From positions 248,001 to 312,000 of the forward strand of contig NZ_JAJGNO010000005.1 of NCBI RefSeq assembly GCF_020782235.1: DNA of 64,000 bases. Reading direction: 5' to 3'. The position numbers were made by a program, and so were the translations under genes. The DNA is from Sphingobium naphthae (GTDB lineage Bacteria > Pseudomonadota > Alphaproteobacteria > Sphingomonadales > Sphingomonadaceae). Shown here piece after piece: positions 6,560 through 19,668 of the stretch. The first letter of the stretch is position 1; each line of letters starts with the position of its first letter. A model generated the notes under the pieces. That model ran no database searches. It had not been told where the DNA came from and saw only the letters and a program-made list of their open reading frames with translations.

Positions 6560-9521
6560 GCGGGCGCGCCCGTCGCTGTTCACCATTCCCGCGCACCGCG
6601 CCTTCGCCGATGCGCTGGTGACCGGCCTGCTGGCGCAGCATCGCGGCGATCCCATGGCGCTGGCGCAGGGCATGGTGCTGCTGCCCAACAACCGCGCCAT
6701 CCGGGCGGTGCGCGACGCTTTCGTGCGCCAGTCGGGCGGCGGCCTGCTGCTGCCGCGCCTCGTCGCGATCGGCGATCCGGATCTGGGCGAGCAAGTGGGC
6801 GGCGCGCTCGACCCGCTGGGCGAGGAAGCGCCGATCCCGCCTGCGGTCGCGCCGATGCGGCGGCAGATGATGCTGGCGCGCATGGTGCAGGACGTTCGGC
6901 CCGACATCGACGCGGGGCAAGCGCTGCAACTGGCGCAGGCGCTGGGCGCGGTGCTGGACCAGATGCAGGTGGAGCGCGTGCCGCTGCGGGCGCTGCGCGA
7001 GCTGGACCTGTCCGCCGACCTTTCGCGCCATTGGCAGGTGTCGCTGACCCTGTTCGAGATACTGATCGCGCGCTGGCCCGATGAATTGGCGCGGATCGGC
7101 TGCATCGACCTTGCCGACCGCCGCAACCGCTTGTTCGATCGGCTGGCCGATCGGTGGGGCGCGCATCCGCCGCCCGGCTTCGTCGCCGCGGCAGGGATCT
7201 CGACCACTGCGCCGGCCGTCGCGCCCCTGCTCCGCCGGGTGTCCGAAATGCCGCGCGGGCTGGTGGTGTTCGCCGGGCTCGACCAGCATATGGACGCCGA
7301 CGCCTGGGACGCGATCGGCCCGTTCGATCCCGATCCGGTCACCGGCCAGCGGCCGCCGGGGCATGAGAGCCATCCGCAATATGCGCTCAAGCGCCTGCTC
7401 GACCGCATGAGCGCCACGCGCGAGGATGTCGCGCAATGGCGCTGGGGCAGCGAGCATGATGCGCGCGCGGTGCGGGGACGCAATATCTCCAACGCCATGC
7501 TGCCGCCGCGGCTCACCAGCCGCTGGCGCGACCTCAAGACCGCCGACCGTTCGCTCGCCGGGGTGGAGGCGCTGGAACTCGCGACGCCTGGCGAGGAGGC
7601 GCAGGCCATCGCCATTGCCCTGCGCGAGGCGCTGGAAACGCCGGGCCGCACCGCTGCGCTGGTGACGCCGGACCGGCAGCTGGCGACGCGCGTGTCCGCG
7701 CATCTGCGCCGGTGGGGGATCGAGGCGGACGACAGCGCGGGCCAGCCCTTGTCGCGCCTGCCGCCCGGCACTCTGCTGATCGCGATGGCGGAAGCGGTGG
7801 CGGAACGCTTCGCGCCAGTGCCGCTGTTGACCTTGCTCAAGCATCCGCTGGTGATGCGCGGAGAAGCACGGCTTCCCTGGCTGGAGGGCGTGCGCGGCCT
7901 GGACCTGCTGCTGCGCGGCCCGCGTCCGCAGGCTGGGCTGCACGGCATCGACCTGCTGCTGCTGCCGCAGGACGACGACCGGCATCGCGGCCTGCGGGAT
8001 CGGGTGCGCGCCTGGTGGCCGACCGCGCGCGCCGTTCTGGAGCCGCTGGAAACCGCCTTCGTCGACGCCACCGGCCTGGCCGCGCAACTGGCGGCGCTGC
8101 GGGAACAGGCGAGCGCGCTGTCGGCGGACGCGATCTGGGCGGGGCATCAGGGGCATGCCGCCGCCGACCTTTTCACCGAGATGGAGGCCGCCGCCCCAGA
8201 AGGCCCGCGGCAGGCCGATCCGCGCGCGCTGCCGGCCTTGCTCGATCATATGCTGGGCGGCCTTGCCGTGCGTCCGCCGCAGGGCGGTCACCCGCGCCTG
8301 TCGATCCTGGGCCTGATCGAGGCGCGCCTGACTCAGGCCGATCTCATGATCCTGGGGGGCTTGAACGAAGGCACCTGGCCCGGCCTGCCGGCACCCGATC
8401 CATGGCTGGCCCCGCGCATCCGCCGCGAACTGGGACTGCCAGGACTAGAGACGCGCATCGGTCTCGCCGCGCATGATTTCGCTGGCGCACTGGGCGCGCC
8501 GCGCGTGCTGATCACGCGCGCCCGGCGCGGCAGCGGCGGCCCGGCGGTCGCTTCGCGCCTGTGGCTGCGCCTGAAGGCGATGGCCGGGCCGCAGTGGAAA
8601 TCCGCCGACCGCTATGCCCTGCTGTCGCGGGCGATCGACGCGCCGTCGGCCTATGGGCCGGCGCGGCGACCCGCGCCCGTGCCGCCGGTCGCCGCGCGGC
8701 CGCGCGTCATTCCGGTGACCGACGTCGATCGGTTGAAGGCTGATCCCTTCGCTTTCTACGCGCGGCGCATCCTGCGCCTCACGCGGCTCGACCCGGTTGA
8801 TGCCGATGCCGGGCCCGCCTGGCGCGGCACGGCGGTGCATGACGTGCTGCAACGCTGGGCCGAAGCAGGCACGCTCGATCCCGCCGATCTGGAAGCGCGT
8901 GCGCGCGCCATGTTCGACCAGCCGCAAGTCCACCCGCTGCTCAAGGCGCTGTGGCAGCCGCGCCTGATCGAATCGATCCGCTGGATCGCGGCAGAGGTCG
9001 CGCGCGACAAGGCCGAGGGGCGCACCATCCTCTCGGTCGAGCAGGAGGGACGGGCCGAGGTCGCAGGCGTCACGCTGATGGGCAAGGCGGATCGGCTGGA
9101 CCGGCTGGCCGACGGCCGCATCGGCATCATCGACTACAAGACCGGCAAGCCGCCGAGCGCGCGGCAGGTGAAGGCCGGCTTCTCGCTGCAGCTGGGCCTG
9201 CTGGGGGTGCTGGCCGAACTGGGCGGGTTCGACGGGCTGGGGCCCTCGCTCAGGGCGGGCGACTTCGAATATTGGTCGCTCGCCAAGAAGGGCGATCAGT
9301 TCGGCTATCGCGAACGGCCGGTCGATCCGATGGGCAAGCGCGACAAGATCGTGACCGACGAATTCACCGCCCATGCCCACGCCCATTTCGAAACACTGGC
9401 GAATGACTATCTGTTGGGCAATGCGCCCTTCGTGGCGCAACTGAACCCCGAACTCGCCAATTATGGCGATTATGACCAGCTGATGCGGCTGGAGGAATGG
9501 TATGGCCGCGACGATGGCTAA
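6552..9521 (+). CDS. addB: Double-strand break repair protein AddB (alphaproteobacterial type)
   Basis: 989-residue partner of AddA in the helicase-nuclease that resects double-strand breaks for RecA, replacing RecBCD in alphaproteobacteria. The N-terminal part has LLPNNRAIRAVRDAF and no intact Walker A, as expected for this AddB class. GGLNEGTWPG lies in the middle. The C-terminal PD-(D/E)XK nuclease shows WRGTAVHDVLQRW, GKADRLDRL and IIDYKTGKPP near residue 860. The start is the ATG at 6552 inside the end of murU, and the gene overlaps addA by 20 bases. The pair is thus translationally coupled. Confidence 0.93.
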   Translation: MGERARPSLFTIPAHRAFADALVTGLLAQHRGDPMALAQGMVLLPNNRAIRAVRDAFVRQSGGGLLLPRLVAIGDPDLGEQVGGALDPLGEEAPIPPAVAPMRRQMMLARMVQDVRPDIDAGQALQLAQALGAVLDQMQVERVPLRALRELDLSADLSRHWQVSLTLFEILIARWPDELARIGCIDLADRRNRLFDRLADRWGAHPPPGFVAAAGISTTAPAVAPLLRRVSEMPRGLVVFAGLDQHMDADAWDAIGPFDPDPVTGQRPPGHESHPQYALKRLLDRMSATREDVAQWRWGSEHDARAVRGRNISNAMLPPRLTSRWRDLKTADRSLAGVEALELATPGEEAQAIAIALREALETPGRTAALVTPDRQLATRVSAHLRRWGIEADDSAGQPLSRLPPGTLLIAMAEAVAERFAPVPLLTLLKHPLVMRGEARLPWLEGVRGLDLLLRGPRPQAGLHGIDLLLLPQDDDRHRGLRDRVRAWWPTARAVLEPLETAFVDATGLAAQLAALREQASALSADAIWAGHQGHAAADLFTEMEAAAPEGPRQADPRALPALLDHMLGGLAVRPPQGGHPRLSILGLIEARLTQADLMILGGLNEGTWPGLPAPDPWLAPRIRRELGLPGLETRIGLAAHDFAGALGAPRVLITRARRGSGGPAVASRLWLRLKAMAGPQWKSADRYALLSRAIDAPSAYGPARRPAPVPPVAARPRVIPVTDVDRLKADPFAFYARRILRLTRLDPVDADAGPAWRGTAVHDVLQRWAEAGTLDPADLEARARAMFDQPQVHPLLKALWQPRLIESIRWIAAEVARDKAEGRTILSVEQEGRAEVAGVTLMGKADRLDRLADGRIGIIDYKTGKPPSARQVKAGFSLQLGLLGVLAELGGFDGLGPSLRAGDFEYWSLAKKGDQFGYRERPVDPMGKRDKIVTDEFTAHAHAHFETLANDYLLGNAPFVAQLNPELANYGDYDQLMRLEEWYGRDDG

Positions 9522-12500
9522 GGCGCGCGCGCTTCAGAAATTGCTGGGCGATCAGGCGCGCGCCGCGGCGCCGGACGCGCATGTGTGGCTTTCGGCCTCC
9601 GCCGGCACGGGCAAGACCCATGTGCTGACGGCGCGCGTGTTCCGCCTGCTGCTGCAGGGGGTGCGCCCCGAAAATATCCTCTGCCTCACCTTCACCAAGG
9701 CGGGCGCGGCGGAAATGGCCGATCGCATCCATGACCGGCTGGCCGCCTGGGTGCAGATGGACGGCCCCGGCCTTGCCGCCGACCTGATCGCGCTAGGCGA
9801 GGATCATGGGCCGCAGATGCAGGACCATGCCCGGCGTCTGTTCGCGGAGGTGCTGGAATCGACCGGTGGCCTGCGCATCCAGACCATCCATGGGTTCTGC
9901 CAGCAACTGCTCACCGCCTTTCCGCTGGAAGCCGAGCTGGCGCCGGGTTTTCGCCCGCTCGACCAGCGCGAGCAATCGACCCTGGCGCGCCAGACGCTGG
10001 CCGACCTGGTGGTGGGCGCACAGGAAGAGGGCGATGACGCGCTGATGGCGGCGCTTCAGGCGCTCAGCCTGCGGCTGGGCGAGGGCGGGGCGGAAGGCTT
10101 CCTGCTGCGCTGCGCCGCGCGGGGGGACGCGCTGGATGCGCTGCCGGCCGACATCGCCCCCTGGCTGAACCAGGCGCTGGACCTGCCGGAAGGCGATATC
10201 GATCAATGGCTTGCCGATCAGTGCTGCGACGACATGTTCGACCTGCGTTCGCTGGAATGGGTCGTCCGCGCCAATGCGGACTGGGGCAAGGGCCGGGGTC
10301 TGGAGCGATGCGAGCGGATCGCCGCCTGGCGCGCGCTCGATCCTGCCGGGCGCGCCGCGGGCCTCATCGATCTCCATCGCGCCTGGGCCAAGGCGGATGG
10401 CGATATTATTGACGCCAAAGGGTGGGTGCCACCGGTCGATGGCTATGGCGAGATGGCGGCGCGGCTGCACAGCCGCTGCGCCGAACTGATCGCGCTCAAG
10501 CTGCGCGCCGACTATGCCGCGTTGCTGGGCCAGGCGCTGCACGCCGGCCGCGCCTATGCCCGCGCCTATGCGCGCGCCAAGCGGCTCGCCGGCGCGGTCG
10601 ACTTCGACGATCTGATCGGCCGCACCGCCAGCCTGCTGGAGCAGCCGGGCATCGCCGAGTGGATCCGCTACAAGCTCGACCAGCGGATCGACCATATCCT
10701 GGTCGACGAGGCGCAGGACACCAATGCCGCCCAGTGGCGCATCGTCCGCACGTTGGCGGAGGAGTTCTTCAGCGGCGAAGGCGCGAAAGGGGAGCGGGTC
10801 CGCACCATCTTCACCGTCGGCGACTTCAAGCAGGCGATTTTCGGCTTCCAGGGCACCAGCCCGCAAAATTTCGCTGCCGCGCAATTGCTGTTCCAGCGCG
10901 ATGCGGACGGGGCTGGCCACGACTTCTTCAACCTCTCGCTCGACCGCAGTTTCCGCTCGACGCCGGCCGTGCTGGATGTTGTCGATCGCACCATCGCGAC
11001 GCTGCGGGCCGAGCGGCTGGGGCTGGAAAGCGGCGATGTGCGTCATGACAGCGCCAATCGCCATCCGGGCGAAGTGCTGCTCTGGAAGCCGGTCATCGCC
11101 AATCTGACCGAAGACGCCGAGGGCGAGGAGGATTGGGTCGACGATCAGGAGCGCGTTCTCGCCCAGCGCATCGCGCGGCAGGTGCGGCAGTGGATCGACG
11201 ACGGGGTGATGCTGGAAAGCCGCGGCCGCCCGGTGCGCGCTGGCGACATCATGATCCTGGTGCGCCGCCGCAGCGAGCTGGCGCGGCTGATCGTCGCGCG
11301 CCTGTATGAGGAGCAGGTCGCCGTGGCGGGCATCGACCGCCTGCGGCTCAATGCGCCGCTCGCGGTGCGCGACCTGCTGGCGGCGCTGCGCTTCGCGGTG
11401 CAGCCCGAGGATGAGCTGAACCTCGCCGCTTTGCTGGTCTCGCCGCTGATCGGGTGGACGCAGGATGATCTGATGGTCCGCCTGATCGGGCGGAAGACGG
11501 GGCTGTGGCGGCATCTCAACCAGACGCTGGACGAGCACCTGCTGAAGCCGCTGCGCGACCTCTTGTCCGTGGCGGATTTCTCGACCCCTTACCGCTATCT
11601 GGAAGCGATCCTGTCGGGGCCGATGGACGGGCGGCACAAGCTGATCGAGCGGCTGGGCGCGGAAGCGGCCGATCCGATCGAGGAATTGCTGAACGCGGCG
11701 CTTGCCTTCGAAAGCGACGATCATCCCTCGCTCCAGCGCTTCATCGACTGGTTCGACCGCGGCGAGGTGGAAATTGTCCGCGACGCCGCGGCGCAGGGCG
11801 ACATGCTGCGGCTGCTGACGGTTCATGGCGCCAAGGGATTGCAGGCGCCGATCGTCATCCTGGCGGACGCCTGCCTCGATCCCGACGCCGGCAATCGCGC
11901 GGACATGCTGGAATGGAACGGCTTGCCCATCCTGCCGCCGCGCAAGGCCGAGCGCCAGGGGCCGATCGGCGAAGTGGCCGAAGCGGCGGCGGCGGTCGAG
12001 CGGGAGGAGCATTGGCGGCTTCTCTACGTGGCGCTGACCCGTGCCGAGGAAAAGCTGGTTGTAGCCGGGTCGCTGGGGCCGCGCGCCAAGGGCGAGGTGA
12101 AGCCCGAAAGCTGGTTCGCCGCGGTCGAAGGCGCGATGGTGTCGCTGGGCACGGAGTGGGAGGCTGATCCGCTATGGGGAGCGGCGCGGCGCTGGCGCGG
12201 GGCGGAACAACTGCCCGCCAAGGAGGCGGCGTCGGAGGAAGCAGTGGCCGAGGTGCCGGTCGACGCGCCCGCCTGGCTGCGGCAAGCCGCGCCGGCCGAG
12301 GCGCGGCCGCCCCGGCCGCTGGCCCCATCGGCTCAGGTCGAGGATGACGTGCCCTATCCCCCGCCCACAGCGGCGATGCGCGCCGCGGCCGAGCGAGGCC
12401 GCTGGCTCCATGCCCTGTTCGAGCGGCTGCCCGCGCTGGCGCCGTCGCAGCGGGACGCGGCGGCCAATCGCTGGCTGGCGCAGCAGGGGCTCGACGATGC

Positions 12501-12936
12501 CGGCGCGCGGCGCGACCTGATCGCCCAGGCGCTGCGCGTCATCGACGCGCCCGATTTTGTGGGCCTATTCGGTCCCGATGCGCTCGCCGAAGCGCCGATC
12601 GCCGCCGTTGTGGGGGAGGCGGTGATCGCCGGCACCGTCGATCGCCTCTGCGTCGGACCGGACGTGGTGCAGTTCGTGGATTTCAAGACCGGGCGAGTCG
12701 CGCCCCTGACGCTGGCCGACGTGCCGCCCTCCCATATTCGGCAGATGGCCGCCTATGCCGCGGCGCTCGCCGTGATCTTTCCCGATCGGCGGATCGAGGC
12801 TGGCCTGCTCTACACCAGCGCGCCGCGGCTCATCACCCTGCCGGCGGCCCTCCTGGCGGCGCACAAGCCGGGCTTTGTCCCCGCGCAGGAGAATTTGCCG
12901 CTCCCGCCCGTTGAGCGACACGCGCCATCATCCTAG
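9502..12936 (+). CDS. addA: Double-strand break repair helicase AddA (alphaproteobacterial type)
   Basis: 1144-residue UvrD/RecB-type helicase with a fused C-terminal nuclease. Motif I is [12 protein letters not shown] around residues 31-42. Motif Ia region is [13 protein letters not shown], motif II is [13 protein letters not shown] near residue 400, motif V region is [13 protein letters not shown] and motif VI is [13 protein letters not shown] near 840. The nuclease signature VDFKTGR lies near residue 1058. AddA supplies the 3'-5' motor and one nuclease site of AddAB. The ATG at 9502 sits in the last codons of addB; a second in-frame ATG at 9514 is a possible alternative. Confidence 0.95.
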   Translation: MAATMAKARALQKLLGDQARAAAPDAHVWLSASAGTGKTHVLTARVFRLLLQGVRPENILCLTFTKAGAAEMADRIHDRLAAWVQMDGPGLAADLIALGEDHGPQMQDHARRLFAEVLESTGGLRIQTIHGFCQQLLTAFPLEAELAPGFRPLDQREQSTLARQTLADLVVGAQEEGDDALMAALQALSLRLGEGGAEGFLLRCAARGDALDALPADIAPWLNQALDLPEGDIDQWLADQCCDDMFDLRSLEWVVRANADWGKGRGLERCERIAAWRALDPAGRAAGLIDLHRAWAKADGDIIDAKGWVPPVDGYGEMAARLHSRCAELIALKLRADYAALLGQALHAGRAYARAYARAKRLAGAVDFDDLIGRTASLLEQPGIAEWIRYKLDQRIDHILVDEAQDTNAAQWRIVRTLAEEFFSGEGAKGERVRTIFTVGDFKQAIFGFQGTSPQNFAAAQLLFQRDADGAGHDFFNLSLDRSFRSTPAVLDVVDRTIATLRAERLGLESGDVRHDSANRHPGEVLLWKPVIANLTEDAEGEEDWVDDQERVLAQRIARQVRQWIDDGVMLESRGRPVRAGDIMILVRRRSELARLIVARLYEEQVAVAGIDRLRLNAPLAVRDLLAALRFAVQPEDELNLAALLVSPLIGWTQDDLMVRLIGRKTGLWRHLNQTLDEHLLKPLRDLLSVADFSTPYRYLEAILSGPMDGRHKLIERLGAEAADPIEELLNAALAFESDDHPSLQRFIDWFDRGEVEIVRDAAAQGDMLRLLTVHGAKGLQAPIVILADACLDPDAGNRADMLEWNGLPILPPRKAERQGPIGEVAEAAAAVEREEHWRLLYVALTRAEEKLVVAGSLGPRAKGEVKPESWFAAVEGAMVSLGTEWEADPLWGAARRWRGAEQLPAKEAASEEAVAEVPVDAPAWLRQAAPAEARPPRPLAPSAQVEDDVPYPPPTAAMRAAAERGRWLHALFERLPALAPSQRDAAANRWLAQQGLDDAGARRDLIAQALRVIDAPDFVGLFGPDALAEAPIAAVVGEAVIAGTVDRLCVGPDVVQFVDFKTGRVAPLTLADVPPSHIRQMAAYAAALAVIFPDRRIEAGLLYTSAPRLITLPAALLAAHKPGFVPAQENLPLPPVERHAPSS

Positions 12937-12939
12937 ATA
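12911..12939 (+). promoter_or_regulatory. Candidate sigma70-type promoter for trxA
   Basis: TTGAGC at 12911-12916 and TAGATA at 12934-12939 are separated by exactly 17 bases, ending 26 bases before the trxA ATG. It lies mostly in the last codons of addA, so trxA may be transcribed separately as well as from the upstream operon. Confidence 0.4.
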
Positions 12940-12965
12940 TTGCGCCAAGCAAAGGAGATTTACCC

Positions 12966-13286
12966 ATGGCCACCAAGGCAGTTACCGATGTCAGCTTCCA
13001 GGAAGACGTGATCGCCGCCGACAAGCCGGTGCTCGTCGATTTCTGGGCGGAATGGTGCGGCCCGTGCAAGATGATCGGCCCGGCCCTGGAGGAAATCTCC
13101 GAGGAACTGGCCGACAAGGTCACGATCGCCAAGATCAACATCGACGAAAATCCCGACGCGCCGGGCAAATATGGCGTGCGCGGCATTCCGACGATGATCC
13201 TGTTCAAGAATGGCGAGGTCAGCGCGACCAAGGTCGGCGCGGCGCCCAAGAGCGCGCTCAAGGGCTGGATCGAAAGCGTCCTCTGA
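12966..13286 (+). CDS. trxA: Thioredoxin
   Basis: 106-residue cytosolic thioredoxin that reduces protein disulfides, supplying ribonucleotide reductase and other enzymes. The active site is W30-C31-G32-P33-C34, with the conserved DFWAEW ahead of it and the cis-proline loop GIPTM further on. Length is standard. A strong ribosome binding site AAAGGAG (12951-12957) precedes the ATG. The position after addA is the usual alphaproteobacterial arrangement. Candidate own promoter at 12911-12939. Confidence 0.97.
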   Translation: MATKAVTDVSFQEDVIAADKPVLVDFWAEWCGPCKMIGPALEEISEELADKVTIAKINIDENPDAPGKYGVRGIPTMILFKNGEVSATKVGAAPKSALKGWIESVL

Positions 13287-13476
13287 CGCCACATGGCGGC
13301 GGTTCGGAGCAGGGCCATGGACCCTGCCTCGGCCGTCGCTGCGTCGCATCGGCCAAGTGGTTGTCGATGCGCGCCTTTTCGCCGTACTCTGACAGCGAAA
13401 GCGACAAGTGCGCGGGTTTGCGTTCGGGCGCGATCAAACACCCCCACCTGTCGTGTTCGCTGTCGGACTTGTCTGT

Positions 13477-14274
13477 TCAGCTGAACAGCTGCTGCGTCGC
13501 CCGTTCCCACAGCCGCGGCGAGGATGCGCCCAGCAGCCCGCGGCGCATGTCGCCCACCAGATAGGGGCTGCCGTCCAGCCGCTGGCAGCACCCGCCCGCT
13601 TCATTGACGAACAGCGTGCCCGCCGCATGATCCCAGGGCAGGGTGCGCGCGAAGACCGACACGTCATTCTGGCCCAGCACCAGCCGCGGATATTGCTCCG
13701 CGGCGCAGCGGGGAATGTCGACCACGGCGAACTGGCCGTCCGCGCGTCGCTGGATATCGGCGCGCTCGTCTTCCGTCATGAAATAGACCGCCAGCGCCGC
13801 GATCGGCAGGTCGCCGCCGCTTTCGCGCGCCTGCACCTGCTCCCCGTCGATATGGCTGCCGCCGCCCAGCAGCGCATGGCAGAGCCGCCCGGTCATCGGA
13901 TCGAGGATCCAGCCCGCCAGCGTGGCGCCGGCGTCCGCCAGCGCGATCATGATGCCGAAGGGCGGATTGCCCGACGCGAAATTGCCGGTCCCGTCGATCG
14001 GGTCGATGATCCAGTTCAACCCGTGGCCCGCGCGTTCCAGGATCGTCGGGTCGGCGGCGCAGGCTTCCTCGCCGATGATGCCGGCCTCCGGCAGGATAGC
14101 CGCCAGCCCTTCGGCCAGGCGCAGTTCGCTTTCCTTGTCGGCGATGGTGACGAAGTCATTCGCCGCCTTCTCGCTGATTTCATGCGCGGCGAGATTGCGG
14201 AAACGCGGCATCACCACATCGCGCGCCACTTGCCGCATCAGCGCGACGACGGGTTCATGCAGGGCGAGCGTCAT
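13477..14274 (-). CDS. Inositol monophosphatase family protein
   Basis: 265-residue magnesium-dependent phosphatase of the IMPase superfamily. The metal site is complete: G68-E69-E70-A71, D91-P-I-D94-G-T-G-N-F and a late PWDHAAG. The family covers inositol-1-phosphatase, 3'-phosphoadenosine phosphatase (CysQ) and histidinol-phosphate phosphatase, and the exact substrate cannot be read from the sequence. The ATG overlaps the stop of argJ by one base, so the two are probably one transcript. Being next to an arginine biosynthesis gene gives weak support for an amino-acid pathway role. A 16-bp perfect palindrome (CTGTTCAG/CTGAACAG, 13473-13488) covers its 3' end. Confidence 0.85.
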   Translation of the reverse strand: MTLALHEPVVALMRQVARDVVMPRFRNLAAHEISEKAANDFVTIADKESELRLAEGLAAILPEAGIIGEEACAADPTILERAGHGLNWIIDPIDGTGNFASGNPPFGIMIALADAGATLAGWILDPMTGRLCHALLGGGSHIDGEQVQARESGGDLPIAALAVYFMTEDERADIQRRADGQFAVVDIPRCAAEQYPRLVLGQNDVSVFARTLPWDHAAGTLFVNEAGGCCQRLDGSPYLVGDMRRGLLGASSPRLWERATQQLFS

Positions 14275-15497
14275 CAGCTGCGATAATCCGCGTTGATCGA
14301 AATATAGCCATGCGTCAGGTCGCAGGTCCAGATGGTGGCGCGGCCATCGCCCAGCCCCAGATCGACGCCAATCTCTATCTCCTGCCCCTTGAGATGCGCG
14401 GCGACCGGCGCTTCGTCATAGCCTTCTACCGCCAGGCCCCCGGTGGCGACCTGCGTGGCGCCGAAGCGGATCGACAGCGTGTCGCGGTCGGCGGGTTCGC
14501 CCGCCTTGCCGATGGCAGCGACGACGCGGCCCCAATTGGCGTCTTCGCCGGCGATCGCGGTCTTGACCAGCGGCGAATTGGCGATCGACAGGCCGATGCG
14601 ATGCGCGCTCGCATCGCTGCTCGCCCCTTCGACGCTGATTTCCACGAACTTGGTCGCGCCTTCGCCATCGCGGACGACCAGATGCGCCAGCTGGCGGCAG
14701 AGATCGGCGAGCGCGGCGGCAAAGGCGTCAGCGCCCGGATCGTCCATCGATCGCAGCGGCGCATTGCCCGCCTTGCCGGTCGCGAAGGCGAGCACAGTGT
14801 CGCTGGTCGAGGTATCGCTATCCACGGTGATGCAGGAAAAGGTCCGCTTGTTCGCGGCCGAAAGCATCTGCTGCAACAGCCCCGGTTCGATCGCGGCGTC
14901 GGTGAAGATATAGCCCAGCATCGTCGCCATGTCGGGCGCGATCATGCCCGACCCCTTGATGATGCCGACCAGATCGACGCGCGTCTCGCCGATCAGCGCG
15001 CTGGCGCAGGCGCCCTTGGGATAGGTGTCGGTGGTGCCGATCGTGATCGCCGCTTCCTCCCAATCGCAGGGGGTGGCGCTGAAGGCCGCCTCCAGCCCCG
15101 CCTCGGCCTTGTCGACGGGCAGCGGCACGCCGATGACCCCGGTCGAGGAGATGAAGATATCCGACGGCAGGCAGGCGAGGTGATTGGCGACCCTGGCCGC
15201 GATCGCTTCCACCGCCGCGCGGCCGCGGTGCCCGGTGAAGGCATTGGCATTGCCGGCATTGACCACCAGCGCACGCGCCGCGCCCAGCGGAATGGCGTCG
15301 CGGCACCATTCGACTTCGGGTGAGGGGCATTTGCTCTGCGTCGTCACGCCGGCGACCGCCGTTCCTTCGTCCAGCTCGACATAAGTGAGGTCGCAGCGGT
15401 CCCACGCCTTGTAGCCCGCGCGCGCGGTGCGCAGCGTGACCCCGGCAATGGCGGGAAGGGACGGGAAGGCGGCGGGGGCGAGGGGCGATCTGTCCAT
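14274..15497 (-). CDS. argJ: Bifunctional glutamate N-acetyltransferase / amino-acid N-acetyltransferase ArgJ
   Basis: 407-residue ornithine acetyltransferase. It transfers acetyl from N-acetylornithine to glutamate, recycling the acetyl group in arginine synthesis; many versions also use acetyl-CoA. The enzyme cleaves itself within the ATML motif; here MIAPDMATMLGY places the catalytic Thr at residue 192. Other marks are VNAGNANAFTG, STGVIG, KGSGMI and the C-terminal HGYISINADYRS. The ATG at 15497 gives the usual length. It is transcribed away from the glycosyltransferase-like gene and is coupled to the IMPase gene by a one-base overlap. Confidence 0.96.
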   Translation of the reverse strand: MDRSPLAPAAFPSLPAIAGVTLRTARAGYKAWDRCDLTYVELDEGTAVAGVTTQSKCPSPEVEWCRDAIPLGAARALVVNAGNANAFTGHRGRAAVEAIAARVANHLACLPSDIFISSTGVIGVPLPVDKAEAGLEAAFSATPCDWEEAAITIGTTDTYPKGACASALIGETRVDLVGIIKGSGMIAPDMATMLGYIFTDAAIEPGLLQQMLSAANKRTFSCITVDSDTSTSDTVLAFATGKAGNAPLRSMDDPGADAFAAALADLCRQLAHLVVRDGEGATKFVEISVEGASSDASAHRIGLSIANSPLVKTAIAGEDANWGRVVAAIGKAGEPADRDTLSIRFGATQVATGGLAVEGYDEAPVAAHLKGQEIEIGVDLGLGDGRATIWTCDLTHGYISINADYRS

Positions 15498-15627
15498 GGC
15501 CTCGCCATAGGATGGGCCGCGCGCGAAAGCCAGCCTGTGCCGAACGGGCGACGCGGAATATGCGGCGGGCTTGCGCGGTGCGCGACGTCATGCTGATAAG
15601 GTGCAGCACAAAATAGGGTCGCTTATC

Positions 15628-16692
15628 ATGACGGACTTGGGCGGGGGCCGGTTCGCCTTTTATGCCAAACGCTATTCGCCCAGAAAGGCGAGCATCCGGC
15701 TTCGCGTGCTGGAGCCGATGGCGGCGCTGCGCGACGCCGGATTGCGGATCGCGCGCTATCCACGCGTGCGCCGTGCGCCCGCCTTTGACGCTGTCGTCAT
15801 TTCCAAGGCGTTCGGCCGGGGCGCGATGAAGGTCGTGCGGGCGGCAGCGGCGGCGCGATCCAGCCTGATCTTCGATATTTGCGACAATCGCTTCGCCAAT
15901 AATCGCTGCCAGCGTTCCGCCCGCCACGGCATGCGGACCAATCACCTGCTGTGCCGGGCGGACCTGGTGACGGTGCCGACCGAACGCATGGGCCAGTTGC
16001 TGATCCAGTCGGTGCCGGACATCAGCGACCGGGTGCGGGTCGTCCCCGATATGCTGGACGACATGTCGGCCAAGGGCGCCCGCCGGCTGCCGCTGCTGGA
16101 TCGCTGGCGGCTGGGCCAGCTGGAGCGGTTCCATGCACGGCACGGGGATGCGCTGCATTGCGTCTGGTTCGGCAACAACATGCCAGGCGTCGCCGGGCTG
16201 TGCCAGCTGCGTGACAGTGTCGCCGAACTGGAGCGCTTCGCCGCTCGCCATCCCGTGACGCTGACGATCATCAGCAACAAGCCCGCTCTTTATCGCAAGG
16301 CGTCGGCGGACTGGAGCATCCCCCATCATTATCTGCCCTGGTCGCTGGCGGGCTTCTCGCGCGCGCTGCGCGCACATCGCGCCGCCATCATCCCGGTGCC
16401 GCGCAACGACTATACGCTCGGCAAATCGATCAACCGCCCGGCGACGGCGATGATGGCGGGCCTGGGCGTGATCGCGGATTCGATCGAGTCCTATGAGGAA
16501 TTGCGCCCCTATATCGTGCTCGACGACTGGCAGGGCGGGCTTGCGCGCTACGCCTTTGGCTGGGAAGGGGAGCAGGAGCGGCTCGCGGCGGGGCGGGCGC
16601 ATCTCGATCGCCATTACGGCCGCGGTCGGATCGCCGAACGCTGGGCCGAGGTGCTGCGCGAAGCCGAAGCGCGCAGGATCGCGCAAGCCTGA
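15628..16692 (+). CDS. Glycosyltransferase-like protein of unknown substrate
   Basis: About 354 residues from the ATG at 15628 (an in-frame codon at 15571 would add 19). The opening FAFYAKRYSPRKASIRLRVLEPMAAL resembles group-1 glycosyltransferases, whose N-termini often carry a 'R-x-R-V-L-P' block. A DICDNRFANN segment, TVPTERMGQLL and VRVVPDML follow, where GT-B enzymes enter the second Rossmann domain. The end has PATAMMAGLGVIADSIESYEEL, which resembles the donor-site region. No canonical EX7E motif was found. It has no signal peptide and sits alone between argJ and secA. The fold call is moderate, and acceptor and donor are unknown. Confidence 0.55.
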   Translation: MTDLGGGRFAFYAKRYSPRKASIRLRVLEPMAALRDAGLRIARYPRVRRAPAFDAVVISKAFGRGAMKVVRAAAAARSSLIFDICDNRFANNRCQRSARHGMRTNHLLCRADLVTVPTERMGQLLIQSVPDISDRVRVVPDMLDDMSAKGARRLPLLDRWRLGQLERFHARHGDALHCVWFGNNMPGVAGLCQLRDSVAELERFAARHPVTLTIISNKPALYRKASADWSIPHHYLPWSLAGFSRALRAHRAAIIPVPRNDYTLGKSINRPATAMMAGLGVIADSIESYEELRPYIVLDDWQGGLARYAFGWEGEQERLAAGRAHLDRHYGRGRIAERWAEVLREAEARRIAQA

Positions 16693-16725
16693 CAGGCTTT
16701 TAGCGCCGCGTCGCCCCGCGCTGAA

Positions 16726-16754
16726 TTGACGCGCGCCCGACCGATGCCTATTTG
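16726..16754 (+). promoter_or_regulatory. Candidate sigma70-type promoter for secA
   Basis: TTGACG at 16726-16731 and TATTTG at 16749-16754 with a 17-base spacer, 62 bases upstream of the secA ATG and after the stop of the preceding gene. Position and spacing fit; the -10 is only a partial match. Confidence 0.4.
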
Positions 16755-16816
16755 CCGCTCAAATGTTTGCGGCGTGGCTTGTTACGCCTTCTAGTCCTTT
16801 CGCTCAGGGAGAGCTC

Positions 16817-19552
<2,736 letters not shown>

Positions 19553-19559
19553 CGCATTC

Positions 19560-19585
19560 GGGCGCGCCGATCGGCCGGCGCGCCC
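19560..19585 (+). terminator. GC-rich hairpin after secA
   Basis: GGGCGCGCC (560-568) pairs with GGCGCGCCC (577-585) around an 8-base loop, 8 bases after the secA stop. The T run at 19605-19610 is about 20 bases away, so intrinsic termination is uncertain. Confidence 0.4.
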
Positions 19586-19668
19586 CTGATCGCCGCCGGT
19601 AACCTTTTTTCAAGATTTGAGGCGGACTCTGTGTCTCTGAACCCGGGGGGCAAACCGGGAGAGAGGCG

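Noticed and set aside
9793-12012. 739-codon minus-strand open frame antisense to addA
   Set aside because: It has no recognisable motifs and overlaps a complete helicase-nuclease gene.
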